Source: Alteripontixanthobacter muriae (GTDB taxonomy: Bacteria; Pseudomonadota; Alphaproteobacteria; Sphingomonadales; Sphingomonadaceae). Taken from it: 64,000 nt of DNA. Position 1 is the stretch's first letter. Each line of letters starts with the position of its first letter. Both the position numbers and the translations under genes were made by a program. The DNA is taken from contig NZ_JAAFZT010000003.1 of assembly GCF_013336795.1 (NCBI RefSeq), forward strand, positions 1-64,000. Reading direction: 5' to 3'. The notes under the pieces are model-generated. The model saw nothing but the letters and a program-made list of their open reading frames with translations. It did not search any database and was not told where the DNA came from. Shown here piece after piece: positions 1 to 8,747 of the stretch.

Positions 1-104
1 GGCGGGTCGCCACCCGCTTCGACCGCAACATCAAGACCTTTATGGCCACAATCGCTATCGCAGCCATCGTCACCTGGTGGCTCTAATGAGTCCGGACCCT
101 AGTA
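1..104 (+). mobile_element. Right end of an IS5-type insertion sequence (partial)
   Basis: The window opens inside a transposase reading frame that stops at 86. Directly after it comes a short palindromic stretch around TCCGGA (91-96), followed by CTAG (99-102). IS5-family elements of the IS427 type often end just after the transposase stop and prefer TA or CTAG targets, so I place the element end near 100. The exact end is inference because the left end lies outside the window. The DNA beyond it is poorer in GC than the housekeeping genes. Confidence 0.55.
3..86 (+). CDS. IS5-family transposase, C-terminal fragment
   Basis: Only the last 27 codons are present. They read RVATRFDRNIKTFMA followed by a small-residue and hydrophobic stretch ending in TWWL and a TAA stop. 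An ATRYDK-type motif followed by a short hydrophobic helix ending in RLWL is the usual C-terminus of IS5-group DDE transposases. The catalytic residues are outside the window, so intactness cannot be judged. Confidence 0.6.
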   Translation, partial: RVATRFDRNIKTFMATIAIAAIVTWWL

Positions 105-228
105 CCTTTGTATAATAGACTAACATACAAATGTTATGACATGCCCCTAATTAAATAAACGGGTTATCTAAGGTCCGAAGTGCAACCTAAATATGACGCA
201 GACCTGAGCCGGGGGGAGTAGCAGATAA

Positions 229-612
229 ATGGATAATCAAGATAATTCATGCGCTTATCGTTCTGTAGGTAAAGCTATTAGGCTGAACGAGCCTAAACAA
301 CACTTTCATTCCGGCGCATTAGGTCATCAGAATGACGGGAACAAACCGGCAAAGAAAACCAGCATCTTGCGTTTGGCGCGAAGAAAGATTTCAAGACGAA
401 CCTGGATGCGCCAAGTTTGGCATCCGATGTGCTGGCGTATTGGCACCCGAAGAATGTTTCTCATCGGATTGCCAGTCTCACTTCCTATTTGGGCGCTCCT
501 GCTAATCTTGAGCCTTTTAGTCGCGGTCGTGCATGCAGCATTACGTCCGATTCGGCGCTTTTGGTCTATGTCGCCGATTAGACCAGACGCTTACGGGCGG
601 ATTTATCATTGA
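229..612 (+). CDS. Small basic membrane protein, unknown function
   Basis: This 127-residue frame starts with ATG behind a strong purine run (GGGGGGAG, about 10 bases upstream). A TATAAT sequence sits at 111-116. The N-terminal half is polar and rich in Lys, Arg and His. Residues about 85-108 form one hydrophobic segment, followed by a short basic tail, which suggests a single-pass membrane protein. I recognise no family. Base composition is lower in GC than the neighbours, and the gene lies between an IS fragment and a tRNA, consistent with acquired DNA. It could also be a chance frame; the good ribosome site and the membrane segment are the only support. Confidence 0.4.
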   Translation: MDNQDNSCAYRSVGKAIRLNEPKQHFHSGALGHQNDGNKPAKKTSILRLARRKISRRTWMRQVWHPMCWRIGTRRMFLIGLPVSLPIWALLLILSLLVAVVHAALRPIRRFWSMSPIRPDAYGRIYH

Positions 613-1165
613 CCGATGTAAATACAAAAGGTTTGAACAAGACTCTTGTGCGCCGTTGCTAGCTGGCGCCGCGTTGCTAAGCGCAGGACTGCTTTAGGAC
701 TAAGGACGGTGCTCCTTACGGCTCTGAAATGCTCCCACGCGCACCGTAATATTTTCTAAGCTATTGAAAGATTGTAGCATTATCGTGCAAGTCGGTGCAA
801 ACTTGCGGACTTTTAATCAGTAGGTCGCTGTTGCAGCTACAAGCTATCCAGCGCGCCACCGACCACTTTTCATAACAGCAACGACGGCTGGCAATCCGCG
901 GGAACCCAGTGATGCTTGCGTGGTTTTTTATATCGGGCTGGCACTGCCTCACTGGCTTACCCCTGAGTCAAAGAACGTGCCGCCCGCTACTCCCAGCCCG
1001 ATACGTCTTCGCCCGCCACCAGTGGACGGTGCCATGCTGCTGCGTCGGCAGCAATGTTCATTCCGGATTCGCGCATTCAGCCGTGCTTCGGACTGTATAG
1101 AAAAGTGTATAGAATGAGCGCTGGCTCTACGCTTAACCTGCTGAAATTTAAAGGAAAAGGTAATT
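613..1165. other. Gene-poor AT-richer stretch ending at tRNA-Pro
   Basis: About 550 bases with no convincing gene. Short frames on both strands have neither ribosome sites nor recognisable domains. Two small signals stand out. A 6-bp hairpin (GCAAGT, 8-base loop, ACTTGC) lies at 787-806. Straight after it, 805-830 resembles the anticodon and variable arm of a lysine tRNA without the rest of the molecule. No integrase remnant was recognisable. Confidence 0.5.
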
Positions 1166-1242
1166 TGGTCGGGGAGAGAGGATTCGAACCTCCGGCCCCT
1201 GCCTCCCGAAGACAGTGCTCTACCAGGCTGAGCTACTCCCCG
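1166..1242 (-). tRNA. tRNA-Pro (anticodon CGG)
   Basis: Read on the minus strand, the acceptor arm CGGGGAG pairs with CTCCCCG. The D arm has GCTC/GAGC. The anticodon stem CTGTC/GGCAG closes a TTCGGGA loop, giving anticodon CGG. The T loop is TTCGAAT, and the CCA end is encoded. The 3' end faces the accessory DNA at lower coordinates, the usual orientation for a tRNA used as an integration site. Confidence 0.95.
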
Positions 1243-1422
1243 ACCGATGCCAAACCCGCATTGTAGCGGGCGCGAGGCAGACGCGGGCCTATAGGAGGGC
1301 ATCCGTTCAGTGGCAAGTGAACTTTTTGCCTGATCACGACCGCTTTGCCTTGCCGGTTTGCCGCTCCGTTCTCGCTCGGAAGGGCTATGCAAGCGAAGGC
1401 TCGGAAGGCTAGAGGTTCGCGC

Positions 1423-2391
1423 ATGGACCGGACCACTTCCCCAACCGAACCAGCTTCTGCAGATTGCGTCCGGGATCATCCCGAAATGCAGTATCTCGCC
1501 CTGATGCGCCGAATCTGGACGCAGGGCACACGGCAGGTCGACCGCACCGGCGTTGGAACCCGCTCGATATTCGGCCACTCGCTACGTTTCGATCTGGCGG
1601 GCGGCGCCATGCCGCTGCTGACGACCAAGCGCGTCTTCTGGAAAACCGCCACGCGAGAGATGCTATGGTTCCTCACGGGTGAGACAAACATCCGCCCCCT
1701 GTGCGAACAGGGAGTCCAGATCTGGACCGATTGGCCGCTGGCGCGGTTCCGCGCGGAGACCGGATCGGACATCTCGCGCGAAGCCTTCGCTCAGCGGATC
1801 GTCGAGGACGCTGATTTCGCGGTGCGATGGGGCGATCTCGGCCCGGTCTATGGCAAGCAATGGGTGGACTGGCCGACTTTCGTTCCCGCAGGCGAAGGCC
1901 TTTTTCGCCGGGGCGAAGGTATCGATCAGATTTCGCAGGTGGTGAATTCGCTGCGGGAAAACCCCACCAGTCGCCGGCACATCGTCGAAGGCTGGAACGT
2001 GGCAGAGCTCGATCAAATGGCCTTGCCGCCCTGCCACAAGACCTATCAGTTCCAGGTGGCTTACGGGCGCCTCAATTGCGCGTTGTACCAGCGCAGCTGC
2101 GACGTGGCCCTTGGGCTGCCGTTCAATCTTTGGGCGGGCGCCCTGCTGCAAAGAATGATCGCGCAGCAGACGGACCTACAGCAGGGGGAGTTCGTCTGGA
2201 TGGGCGGCGATGTACATTTGTATGAAAATCAAGGGGATTTGGTCGAGGAGCAGCTGACCCGCCTGCCTCAGGGTCAACCGCGCCTTGAAATCATCCGAAA
2301 GCCGGAAAGCATTTTCGCCTACCGGATCGACGATTTCGTGGTCCACGATTACAAGCCGTTGGGCAAATTGACGGCACCGGTTGCAGTCTGA
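1423..2391 (+). CDS. thyA: Thymidylate synthase
   Basis: Converts dUMP to dTMP using methylene-tetrahydrofolate as carbon donor and reductant. Seen: DRTGVGT near the N-terminus, GPVYGKQW, the catalytic cysteine in LPPCH (Cys204) and RSCDVALGLPFN further on, all in ThyA order. The product is 322 residues, longer than the roughly 264 of the E. coli enzyme because of an N-terminal extension and a middle insertion. I chose ATG 1423 because AGAGG ends 7 bases before it. ATGs at 1345 and 1387 are in frame but lack such a site. The gene is monocistronic, and the next operon begins about 100 bases later. Confidence 0.95.
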   Translation: MDRTTSPTEPASADCVRDHPEMQYLALMRRIWTQGTRQVDRTGVGTRSIFGHSLRFDLAGGAMPLLTTKRVFWKTATREMLWFLTGETNIRPLCEQGVQIWTDWPLARFRAETGSDISREAFAQRIVEDADFAVRWGDLGPVYGKQWVDWPTFVPAGEGLFRRGEGIDQISQVVNSLRENPTSRRHIVEGWNVAELDQMALPPCHKTYQFQVAYGRLNCALYQRSCDVALGLPFNLWAGALLQRMIAQQTDLQQGEFVWMGGDVHLYENQGDLVEEQLTRLPQGQPRLEIIRKPESIFAYRIDDFVVHDYKPLGKLTAPVAV

Positions 2392-2489
2392 GCGAATGTG
2401 GCCGAACAGCCGCCTTGACCATCGCAAGCCGGTGAAATAAAATAACAGTTCTTTAGAAGAAAACTGCTGACGCTAATGGGAGAGCGTGA

Positions 2490-3788
2490 ATGGCCGACCG
2501 GCCCGATCAGGCACAGCAAGGGCAGAACAAACCCACGCTGCAGTTGCATGTACCCGAACCCAGCTACCGCCCCGGCGATGCCGTCGATTTCGGGCATCTG
2601 ACAATACCGGAAGCCGGGGCGCAGCCCAGGCCCGACGAAGGGTGCGAAGCTTCCGAGACGAACCCGCTGGCGACGGATCTGATTCGCGTGCTCGGCGACG
2701 ATAATTTGCCGCACGGCCCTTGGGATCCGAAGCTGGACGCCGACACGCTGCGCGAGATGCTGCACCACATGGCGATGGTTCGCGCCTTCGATGAACGCAT
2801 GTTCCGCGGTCAGAGGCAGGGCAAGACCAGCTTCTACATGAAATGTACCGGCGAGGAAGCGACCTCGATCTCGGCGGCCATGGCGCTGGCGTCCGATGAC
2901 ATGGTGTTCCCGTCCTATCGTCAGCAGGGCATCCTGATCGCGCGCGGCTATCCGCTGACGGAAATGATCAACCAGATCTATTCCAACAGCGCCGACAAGC
3001 TGAAGGGCCGGCAACTGCCCATCATGTATTCCAGTCGCGAGAAGTCGTTCTTCTCGATCAGCGGAAATCTCGCCACGCAGACGCCGCAGGCGGTGGGCTG
3101 GGCCATGGCCAGCGCGATCAAGGGCGACAGCCGGATTGCTGCAACCTGGGTCGGCGAAGGGTCGACGGCAGAGGGTGATTTCCACGCCGCCTGCACTTTC
3201 GCCGCCGTCTATAACGCGCCGGTCATCCTGAACGTCGTCAACAATCAGTGGGCAATTTCCAGCTTTTCCGGTTTCGCTGGAGGCGAGCGCACCAGTTTCG
3301 CCGCTCGGGCCGTGGGTTACGGCATCGCTGGCCTTCGGGTGGACGGAAACGATCCGCTCGCCGTTTACGCCGCAGAGCGCTGGGCTGCCAATCGTGCCCG
3401 TTCCAATGCCGGACCGACGCTGATCGAACATTTCACCTATCGCGCCGAGGGGCATTCGACATCAGACGATCCAAGCGGCTATCGCAGCGCGCAGGAGCGT
3501 GAGGAATGGCCGCTGGGCGATCCCGTCATGCGGCTGAAGGACCATCTGATCGCGCTCGGCGAATGGGACGAAGACCGGCAAAAGTCGCTGGACGAGGATT
3601 GCGCGACCGAAGTGAAGAAAGCGACCAAGGAGGCCGAAAAGAACGGCATCCTCGGTCACGGCCTTCACCACCCTTTCCGCACCATGTTCGAGGATGTGTT
3701 CGAGGAGCTGCCCTGGCACCTCAAGGAGCAGAGCGCGCAGGCCATCCGCGAAAGAGAGACGAAGTTCCCTGAAGGATTGTCGGAATGA
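2490..3788 (+). CDS. bkdA1: Branched-chain 2-oxoacid dehydrogenase E1 alpha subunit
   Basis: Alpha subunit of the thiamine-diphosphate-dependent E1 component, which decarboxylates branched-chain 2-oxoacids and passes the acyl group to the lipoyl arm of E2. The 432-residue product has the ThDP and magnesium motif GEGSTAEGDFH followed about 20 residues on by NNQWAIS. It also has RAEGHSTSDDPS, the phosphorylation-loop region of this family. The roughly 60-residue Pro-rich N-terminus before the catalytic domain is typical of bacterial BCKDH-type rather than pyruvate-type E1 alpha. GGGAGAG precedes the ATG. The gene shares an ATGA with the beta subunit gene. Pyruvate specificity cannot be excluded from sequence alone. 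Confidence 0.9.
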   Translation: MADRPDQAQQGQNKPTLQLHVPEPSYRPGDAVDFGHLTIPEAGAQPRPDEGCEASETNPLATDLIRVLGDDNLPHGPWDPKLDADTLREMLHHMAMVRAFDERMFRGQRQGKTSFYMKCTGEEATSISAAMALASDDMVFPSYRQQGILIARGYPLTEMINQIYSNSADKLKGRQLPIMYSSREKSFFSISGNLATQTPQAVGWAMASAIKGDSRIAATWVGEGSTAEGDFHAACTFAAVYNAPVILNVVNNQWAISSFSGFAGGERTSFAARAVGYGIAGLRVDGNDPLAVYAAERWAANRARSNAGPTLIEHFTYRAEGHSTSDDPSGYRSAQEREEWPLGDPVMRLKDHLIALGEWDEDRQKSLDEDCATEVKKATKEAEKNGILGHGLHHPFRTMFEDVFEELPWHLKEQSAQAIRERETKFPEGLSE

Positions 3789-4870
3789 CCGTCGAAACAC
3801 AGAAGACCGCCGCATCGGAGAAGGCTGCCGGCAAGAAGGGCGTCGGCGCCGACGGCGAACGCCGCCTGAACATGATCGATGCCATCAATGATGCGCTGGA
3901 CATCATGCTCGACCGCGACCCGAACGTCGTGGTCATGGGCGAGGATGTCGGCTATTTTGGCGGCGTTTTCCGCTGCACGGCGGGCCTGCAGGAAAAGCAT
4001 GGCAAGACGCGGGTGTTCGATACGCCGATTTCCGAATGCGGGATCATCGGCGTGGCCGTCGGGATGGGCGCATACGGACTGCGCCCGGTCCCGGAGATCC
4101 AGTTTGCCGATTACATCTATCCGGGTCTCGACCAGCTGATTTCGGAAGCGGCGCGGCTGCGGTATCGCTCGGCTGCGGAATATATCGCGCCGATGACGGT
4201 GCGCTCGCCATTCGGTGGCGGGATTTTCGGTGGGCAGACCCACAGCCAGAGCCCCGAGGCGATCTTCAGCCATGTCTCCGGCCTCAAGACGGTGATCCCC
4301 TCCAACCCGTACGATGCAAAGGGTCTGCTGATTGCATCGATCGAAGACAACGACCCGGTCATTTTCTTCGAACCCAAGCGCATCTACAACGGCCCCTTCA
4401 ATGGCTATTACGACAAGCCGGTCGAACCCTGGAAGAAGCATGCACAAAGCATTGTTCCGGAGGGTCACTACCGCGTAGAATTGGGCAAGGCCCGCAAGGT
4501 TACGGAAGGGGACGAACTGACCGTCCTGGCCTATGGCACGATGGTTCATGTCGCCGAAGCGGTCTGCGCCGCGAAGGGCGTGAATGCCGAGATACTGGAC
4601 CTCAGAACGATCGTTCCGCTCGATATAGAAGCGATCGAAGCGTCGGTGAAGAAGACCGGGCGCTGCCTTATCGTGCATGAAGCTACGCGGACCTCGGGCT
4701 TCGGCGCAGAACTTTCGGCTCTGGTTACAGAGCGTTGTTTCTATCATCTCGAAGCCGCGGTCGAACGCGTGACAGGCTTCGACACACCCTATCCGCACAG
4801 CCTGGAATGGGCATATTTCCCCGGTCCCGTCCGCATTGGCGAGGCGATCGACAAGATCTTGAGCGAGTAA
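3785..4870 (+). CDS. bkdA2: Branched-chain 2-oxoacid dehydrogenase E1 beta subunit
   Basis: Beta subunit partner of the preceding gene; together they form the alpha2-beta2 E1 enzyme. The 361-residue protein carries the family blocks VMGEDVGYFGGVF, FDTPISECGIIG, GLRPVPEIQFADY and RSPFGGGIFGGQTHSQ (residues about 45-155), and the C-terminal transketolase-type domain ending in YFPGPVRIGEAI. The start ATG overlaps the stop of E1 alpha by four bases, so the subunits are probably translationally coupled. A run of about 25 polar residues precedes the domain. Confidence 0.92.
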   Translation: MTVETQKTAASEKAAGKKGVGADGERRLNMIDAINDALDIMLDRDPNVVVMGEDVGYFGGVFRCTAGLQEKHGKTRVFDTPISECGIIGVAVGMGAYGLRPVPEIQFADYIYPGLDQLISEAARLRYRSAAEYIAPMTVRSPFGGGIFGGQTHSQSPEAIFSHVSGLKTVIPSNPYDAKGLLIASIEDNDPVIFFEPKRIYNGPFNGYYDKPVEPWKKHAQSIVPEGHYRVELGKARKVTEGDELTVLAYGTMVHVAEAVCAAKGVNAEILDLRTIVPLDIEAIEASVKKTGRCLIVHEATRTSGFGAELSALVTERCFYHLEAAVERVTGFDTPYPHSLEWAYFPGPVRIGEAIDKILSE

Positions 4871-4874
4871 GACA

Positions 4875-6239
4875 ATGGCCCGTTTCACATTCAATCTTCC
4901 CGACATCGGCGAAGGTATCGCCGAAGCCGAAATCGTCGAATGGCACGTCAAGGTCGGCGACACGGTAGAAGAGGACGCGCGCCTTGCCGACGTGATGACC
5001 GACAAGGCCACCATCGACCTTGAAAGCCCGGTATCGGGCAAGGTCCTCGAAGTCGCTGGCGAAGCCGGTGACACGATCGCGATCGGGTCGATGCTGGTCG
5101 TGATCGAAGTCGAAGGGGAAGTTTCGGGTGAAGATCCGGGCGAGGGCGGTCCGGCAGAAGATGCGGATACATCTGCACAGAAAACATCGCCGACGCCCGC
5201 CCCGGCTCCGAAAGACGAAGATGTCGCGGCCCGGATCGAGGTGGAAACCTCCGATGCTTCCGATGCGGACGACGCGACTGCGCGAGGGCAGCGAAGCGAC
5301 AGGGGGAAGACTGATTCTTCCAAGACAGCTGGCGACCAGGCCAGCTCTCGGAACAAGGTTCCAGGCGAGCCGATCCTCGCCAGCCCTGCTGTCCGCAGGC
5401 GTGCGAAGGATCTTGGTGTCGATCTGCAGCAAGTACGCCCGCAGGAAGACGGCCGGGTGCGGCATGCCGATCTGGACGCGTTCCTGTCCTACGGCGGGGG
5501 CGGCGGCTTCGCGGCGGCCGGCAAGGCTCGGCAGGACGAGGACATCAAGGTTATTGGACTGCGCAAGCGAATCGCGCAGAACATGGCCGCGTCCAAGCGC
5601 AACATTCCGCACTTCTCCTATGTCGAGGAAGTGGACGTCACCGAACTCGAACGCCTCCGCGCACAGCTGAATGACGGCCGGGGCGACAAGCCAAAGTTGA
5701 CCATGCTGCCGCTGCTGATCACAGCGATCTGCAAGGTGCTGCCCCACTATCCGATGATTAACGCGCGTTACGACGATGAGGCCAATGTAGTCACGCGGCA
5801 TGGCAGAGTGCATCTCGGCATGGCGGCCCAGACGGACAATGGTCTGATGGTGCCGGTCATCCGCGATGCTCAGGCCAAAAACCTTTGGCAGCTGGCTAAC
5901 GAGGTTCTGCGCCTAGCCAATGCGGCGCGAGATGGCACGGCGAAATCGGAGGAACTGTCCGGTTCGACCCTGACGCTGACCTCACTCGGGCCGCTCGGCG
6001 GAATTGCGACGACTCCGGTGATCAACAGGCCCGAGGTCGCCATTATCGGCCCCAATCGCATCGTCGAACGGCCGATGTTCGTGCCGGATGGCATGGGCGG
6101 TGAGAAGATCGAGAAGCGCAAGCTGATGAACATCTCGATCAGCTGCGATCACCGTGTGGTCGACGGCTATGACGCTGCCAGTTTCGTGCAGGATCTGAAA
6201 CGCGCGATCGAGGCTCCTGCCAACCTGCTGATGAACTGA
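4875..6239 (+). CDS. bkdB: Branched-chain 2-oxoacid dehydrogenase E2, lipoamide acyltransferase
   Basis: Core acyltransferase of the complex. It has a single N-terminal lipoyl domain with the lipoylated lysine in TDKATIDL (Lys44), then a long acidic Ala/Pro/Asp linker (about 80-160). The E1/E3-binding domain begins at ILASPAVRRRAKDLGV (about 170). The catalytic domain carries the active-site motif DHRVVDG near residue 430. It starts 4 bases after E1 beta. No lipoamide dehydrogenase gene follows, so E3 must be supplied from elsewhere in the genome. Confidence 0.93.
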   Translation: MARFTFNLPDIGEGIAEAEIVEWHVKVGDTVEEDARLADVMTDKATIDLESPVSGKVLEVAGEAGDTIAIGSMLVVIEVEGEVSGEDPGEGGPAEDADTSAQKTSPTPAPAPKDEDVAARIEVETSDASDADDATARGQRSDRGKTDSSKTAGDQASSRNKVPGEPILASPAVRRRAKDLGVDLQQVRPQEDGRVRHADLDAFLSYGGGGGFAAAGKARQDEDIKVIGLRKRIAQNMAASKRNIPHFSYVEEVDVTELERLRAQLNDGRGDKPKLTMLPLLITAICKVLPHYPMINARYDDEANVVTRHGRVHLGMAAQTDNGLMVPVIRDAQAKNLWQLANEVLRLANAARDGTAKSEELSGSTLTLTSLGPLGGIATTPVINRPEVAIIGPNRIVERPMFVPDGMGGEKIEKRKLMNISISCDHRVVDGYDAASFVQDLKRAIEAPANLLMN

Positions 6240-6242
6240 CCT

Positions 6243-6692
6243 CTAGCGAACGAGTGCGCGGTAGGTGATTTGTCCGCTCGCTCTATTGGGAGCGATGCGC
6301 CAGCGAAGATGGGTTATGGTGTCGGGGGAGGGGGCGCGAAACTCCTCCCTTGGAGGTCGCCCTGCATGGTCCAGTCGGCGCCAGTTGCGCCCACCATCAG
6401 TGGATATTTCTGTCGCTTCAGTGCTGCTTCTCTGGAAAGCGAGAGCGCCCGGGACCGCGCTCGCGACGGTAAAGCCCCGCTCGGCATTGCGAACCCGCCA
6501 CGATATTATCAGCACGACGCTGTCACCCTGGCGGAGCATCGAAGCCGGCTCCAGAGCGAGCGAGCCATCGGCTGCGAGATTCTCGACATAGATGCCACGG
6601 CTGATCTCCACTTGCCCAGCAGCGACAGGTTGCGCCGTGAGTGCCGCTGCAGCGCCCAGCATCGTTCCGGTCGAAATTACCTTGCAAATCAT
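6243..6692 (-). CDS. Exported protein of unknown function
   Basis: A 149-residue protein with an N-terminal signal peptide (MICK, hydrophobic core, then AAG cleavage region near residue 25). The mature part looks like a single beta-sandwich: repeated hydrophobic strands with IISWRVRN, STDGGRNWRRLD and ITHLRWRI. This resembles proteins that carry one extracellular Ig-like or DUF11-like repeat, but I cannot name the family firmly. It is convergent with the E2 gene, with three bases between the stops. Confidence 0.65.
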   Translation of the reverse strand: MICKVISTGTMLGAAAALTAQPVAAGQVEISRGIYVENLAADGSLALEPASMLRQGDSVVLIISWRVRNAERGFTVASAVPGALAFQRSSTEATEISTDGGRNWRRLDHAGRPPREEFRAPSPDTITHLRWRIAPNRASGQITYRALVR

Positions 6693-6879
6693 GTCATCCG
6701 CCCCCCGGCTGTTGCTGCGACGGAGTGCACAGAACAGCCGAAGAATTGGTTAACGCGGGGAAGATTGTGTCACTTCGCAGGCGTATCGCAAAATCATCGT
6801 TTTTTGCTGTTTTGCTCTGTTGACAGGGTAGGCCACCTCGCCTAGTTGCGCGGCTCCCGAACGGCAATTGCCAGTTCAC

Positions 6880-6956
<77 letters not shown>

Positions 6957-7135
6957 TTTCATTGTGAAATGGCGATAGAATTGTTTCCCGCTCCCTACAG
7001 CGGCGGCACCCTCAGACGCTCTCCACAGCAGCTTGCCGATCGCGGAGGTCTACGCGACTTTTCGCTCGCCTGCTGACATGCTGGTATGCGCTCCTGATAT
7101 GTCGGTGAACTGAAGGGAGTGAACTCCTCGGCGTG

Positions 7136-7360
7136 TCAAGCTGGCGGTTCACCCCAGCGCCCTGTTTCCATCCAGATCAGGAAATTGCGCAGCGGCAGGA
7201 GCCAGATGACGCCGAGAATGAGGTAGACGATAGTCTGCACCCATACCGGCAGCAAAGATATCCAGTCGCTCGCCCAGGCAACCGCGAGAGCGTATATCAG
7301 CAGACAGGCGAGCAACGCCAGAATGCCGACCGGCAGGCGCCATGTCGGTTCTCCGCGCAT
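7136..7360 (-). CDS. DUF2842 small membrane protein
   Basis: A 74-residue protein beginning MRGEPTWRLPVG, with two hydrophobic segments (about 10-30 and 38-58). An N-terminal PTWRKPxG-type motif followed by two membrane helices is the pattern of the DUF2842 family of alphaproteobacteria. Function is unknown. Its ATG overlaps the stop codon of fau in a TGATG, so the two are probably co-translated. Confidence 0.75.
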   Translation of the reverse strand: MRGEPTWRLPVGILALLACLLIYALAVAWASDWISLLPVWVQTIVYLILGVIWLLPLRNFLIWMETGRWGEPPA

Positions 7361-7932
7361 CAGAAGGGGCCGTAAAGGCGGGTAGGGGTGATGATCGCGC
7401 GCATGGCCATGTCATGCGCCTCGCCGGGTATATCGTCAACGCGCTGCACGTCCCATGCAAGACCTATGGGAATTATGCCGGGATGATCAGCAAGATAGGC
7501 ATCGTAGTGGCCGCCGCCCTGGCCGATCCGCTCACCGCGTTCCGTGAAACCGAGGATGGGCACGAGAAGAACGTCCGGCTGAAGAAGCTCCGCCTCCGCT
7601 GACGGTTGCATCACTCCGTAAGGTCCGGGTTCGAGATCGCTGCTGCCCAGCGGATCGGTATGGCGGGCGAACTGCATGGGCGCACCTTCCGTGTCAAAAC
7701 GCGGGAGAGCAATGTCGTGACCGGCTTCCTGAAAGTACTGGGCATAGCGTGTCGCCGGAGCTTCCTCCGGAGCGGCATGGTAAAGACCGACGACGGACCC
7801 CTGCGGGACCAAATCCAGCGCTGCACCGGGCGGACGCATGAACAACAGCGCCCCGACCCGCTCGTCCTGGCTGGCTACATGCTCGCGGCGACGCCTGCGA
7901 AGGTCTCTACGTAAGTCGGCCTTGCCCTGCAT
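7360..7932 (-). CDS. fau: 5-formyltetrahydrofolate cyclo-ligase
   Basis: ATP-dependent conversion of 5-formyl-THF to 5,10-methenyl-THF in one-carbon metabolism. The 190-residue length is normal. It has the N-terminal KADLRRDLRRRRRE basic helix, a conserved middle region PDVLLVPILGF and the signature GERIGQGGGHYD (about 130-141). It lies downstream of zapA and the probable 6S RNA on the same strand, the arrangement found in many proteobacteria (zapA-ssrS-ygfA). Confidence 0.92.
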   Translation of the reverse strand: MQGKADLRRDLRRRRREHVASQDERVGALLFMRPPGAALDLVPQGSVVGLYHAAPEEAPATRYAQYFQEAGHDIALPRFDTEGAPMQFARHTDPLGSSDLEPGPYGVMQPSAEAELLQPDVLLVPILGFTERGERIGQGGGHYDAYLADHPGIIPIGLAWDVQRVDDIPGEAHDMAMRAIITPTRLYGPF

Positions 7933-7964
7933 TACGGGATATCGGTTCCTTGCCGCTGTTTACC

Positions 7965-8127
7965 TGGTGCGCGATGGGCGCGCCGGCATTGAGTTCGGAT
8001 CGGGTGGAATGACGGAACCACCGTGGGTCGTTTGCCTCGAGATCCTCTGACGCGAAACGTCAGGTGGGCGCCATGTGCACCGAAGCCCCGTGTAGCCACG
8101 TTACCTCGGGCAGGGACAGCTCCCTAG
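7965..8127 (-). ncRNA. ssrS: Probable 6S RNA
   Basis: The 257-base gap between zapA and fau is where 6S RNA lies in many proteobacteria. On the minus strand the stretch contains a strong terminal hairpin (CTGACG, TTTCG, CGTCAG; around 8046-8062) flanked by long imperfectly paired arms. A TATAAC -10-like element at 8134-8139 would start the RNA near 8127. 6S RNA binds sigma70-RNA polymerase and lowers transcription in stationary phase. The ends are estimated, and the call rests mainly on gene order and foldability. Confidence 0.55.
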
Positions 8128-8189
8128 GATATGGTTATAGCCTCAGGGATGTTCATTGGCTCGTACCGGGCAGTCCCGTCCATTCCTAT

Positions 8190-8747
8190 CTAGTGTATCG
8201 CGTCCGCACTTCCAAGCCTGTCTTCCAGCCCGTCGGCGCATTTCTCGAGCATCTCGGCGAAACGCTCCAGCGCAGGCGCGAGGGCAGGGTCTTCGGGCGA
8301 GGTCGAGAGGATCCTGGCAGGAGCGTCGGCCTGATCGGCGATCTGCTGGTTCAATCTTTCCACTTCTGCGGCCAGCTTGGTGCGTTCCTCGGAATTTGCC
8401 TTCGCGATGTTTCGCAATTCGCTTAACTCACCAAGCAGGGATTCCTTCTCCGCCTCCACCTTGTTCCGGTATGCGGAAAAGCTGTTCCGCTCTTCCTCGA
8501 TGCTGGCCAGGGACGAGGCGGCATCGGCGAGCCCCGCAGACTGCTCATGCAATTCGTCGGCCAGCAGAAGCGCGCAAAACAGCAGGTTCTGAGACGCTTG
8601 CGGCGCCTTGTTGGCCCCAAGCTGCGCCATCTTCTGATCGATGATGGCGGCCAATTGCTTGACGTGAGCTTCCTCGCCTGCCGCGCAAGTGACGGTATAG
8701 AGCCGTCCGCCGATGGAAAGCGTAACCTGACTGCCCGCTGTGCTCAT
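8190..8747 (-). CDS. zapA: Cell division protein ZapA
   Basis: A 185-residue protein. Its first about 90 residues (VTLSIGGRLYTVTC, AHVKQLAAIIDQKM, LLFCALLLADEL) match the ZapA fold that binds and bundles FtsZ at the division ring. The rest is a heptad-rich coiled coil rich in Glu, Lys and Leu, making the protein longer than the roughly 110-residue E. coli ZapA, as in other sphingomonads. Its start overlaps the stop of the upstream small gene in an ATGA. Confidence 0.88.
   Translation of the reverse strand: MSTAGSQVTLSIGGRLYTVTCAAGEEAHVKQLAAIIDQKMAQLGANKAPQASQNLLFCALLLADELHEQSAGLADAASSLASIEEERNSFSAYRNKVEAEKESLLGELSELRNIAKANSEERTKLAAEVERLNQQIADQADAPARILSTSPEDPALAPALERFAEMLEKCADGLEDRLGSADAIH

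Noticed and set aside
949-1578. 209-codon minus-strand frame across tRNA-Pro and the thyA start
   Set aside because: It runs through the tRNA and is antisense to thyA, with no domain.
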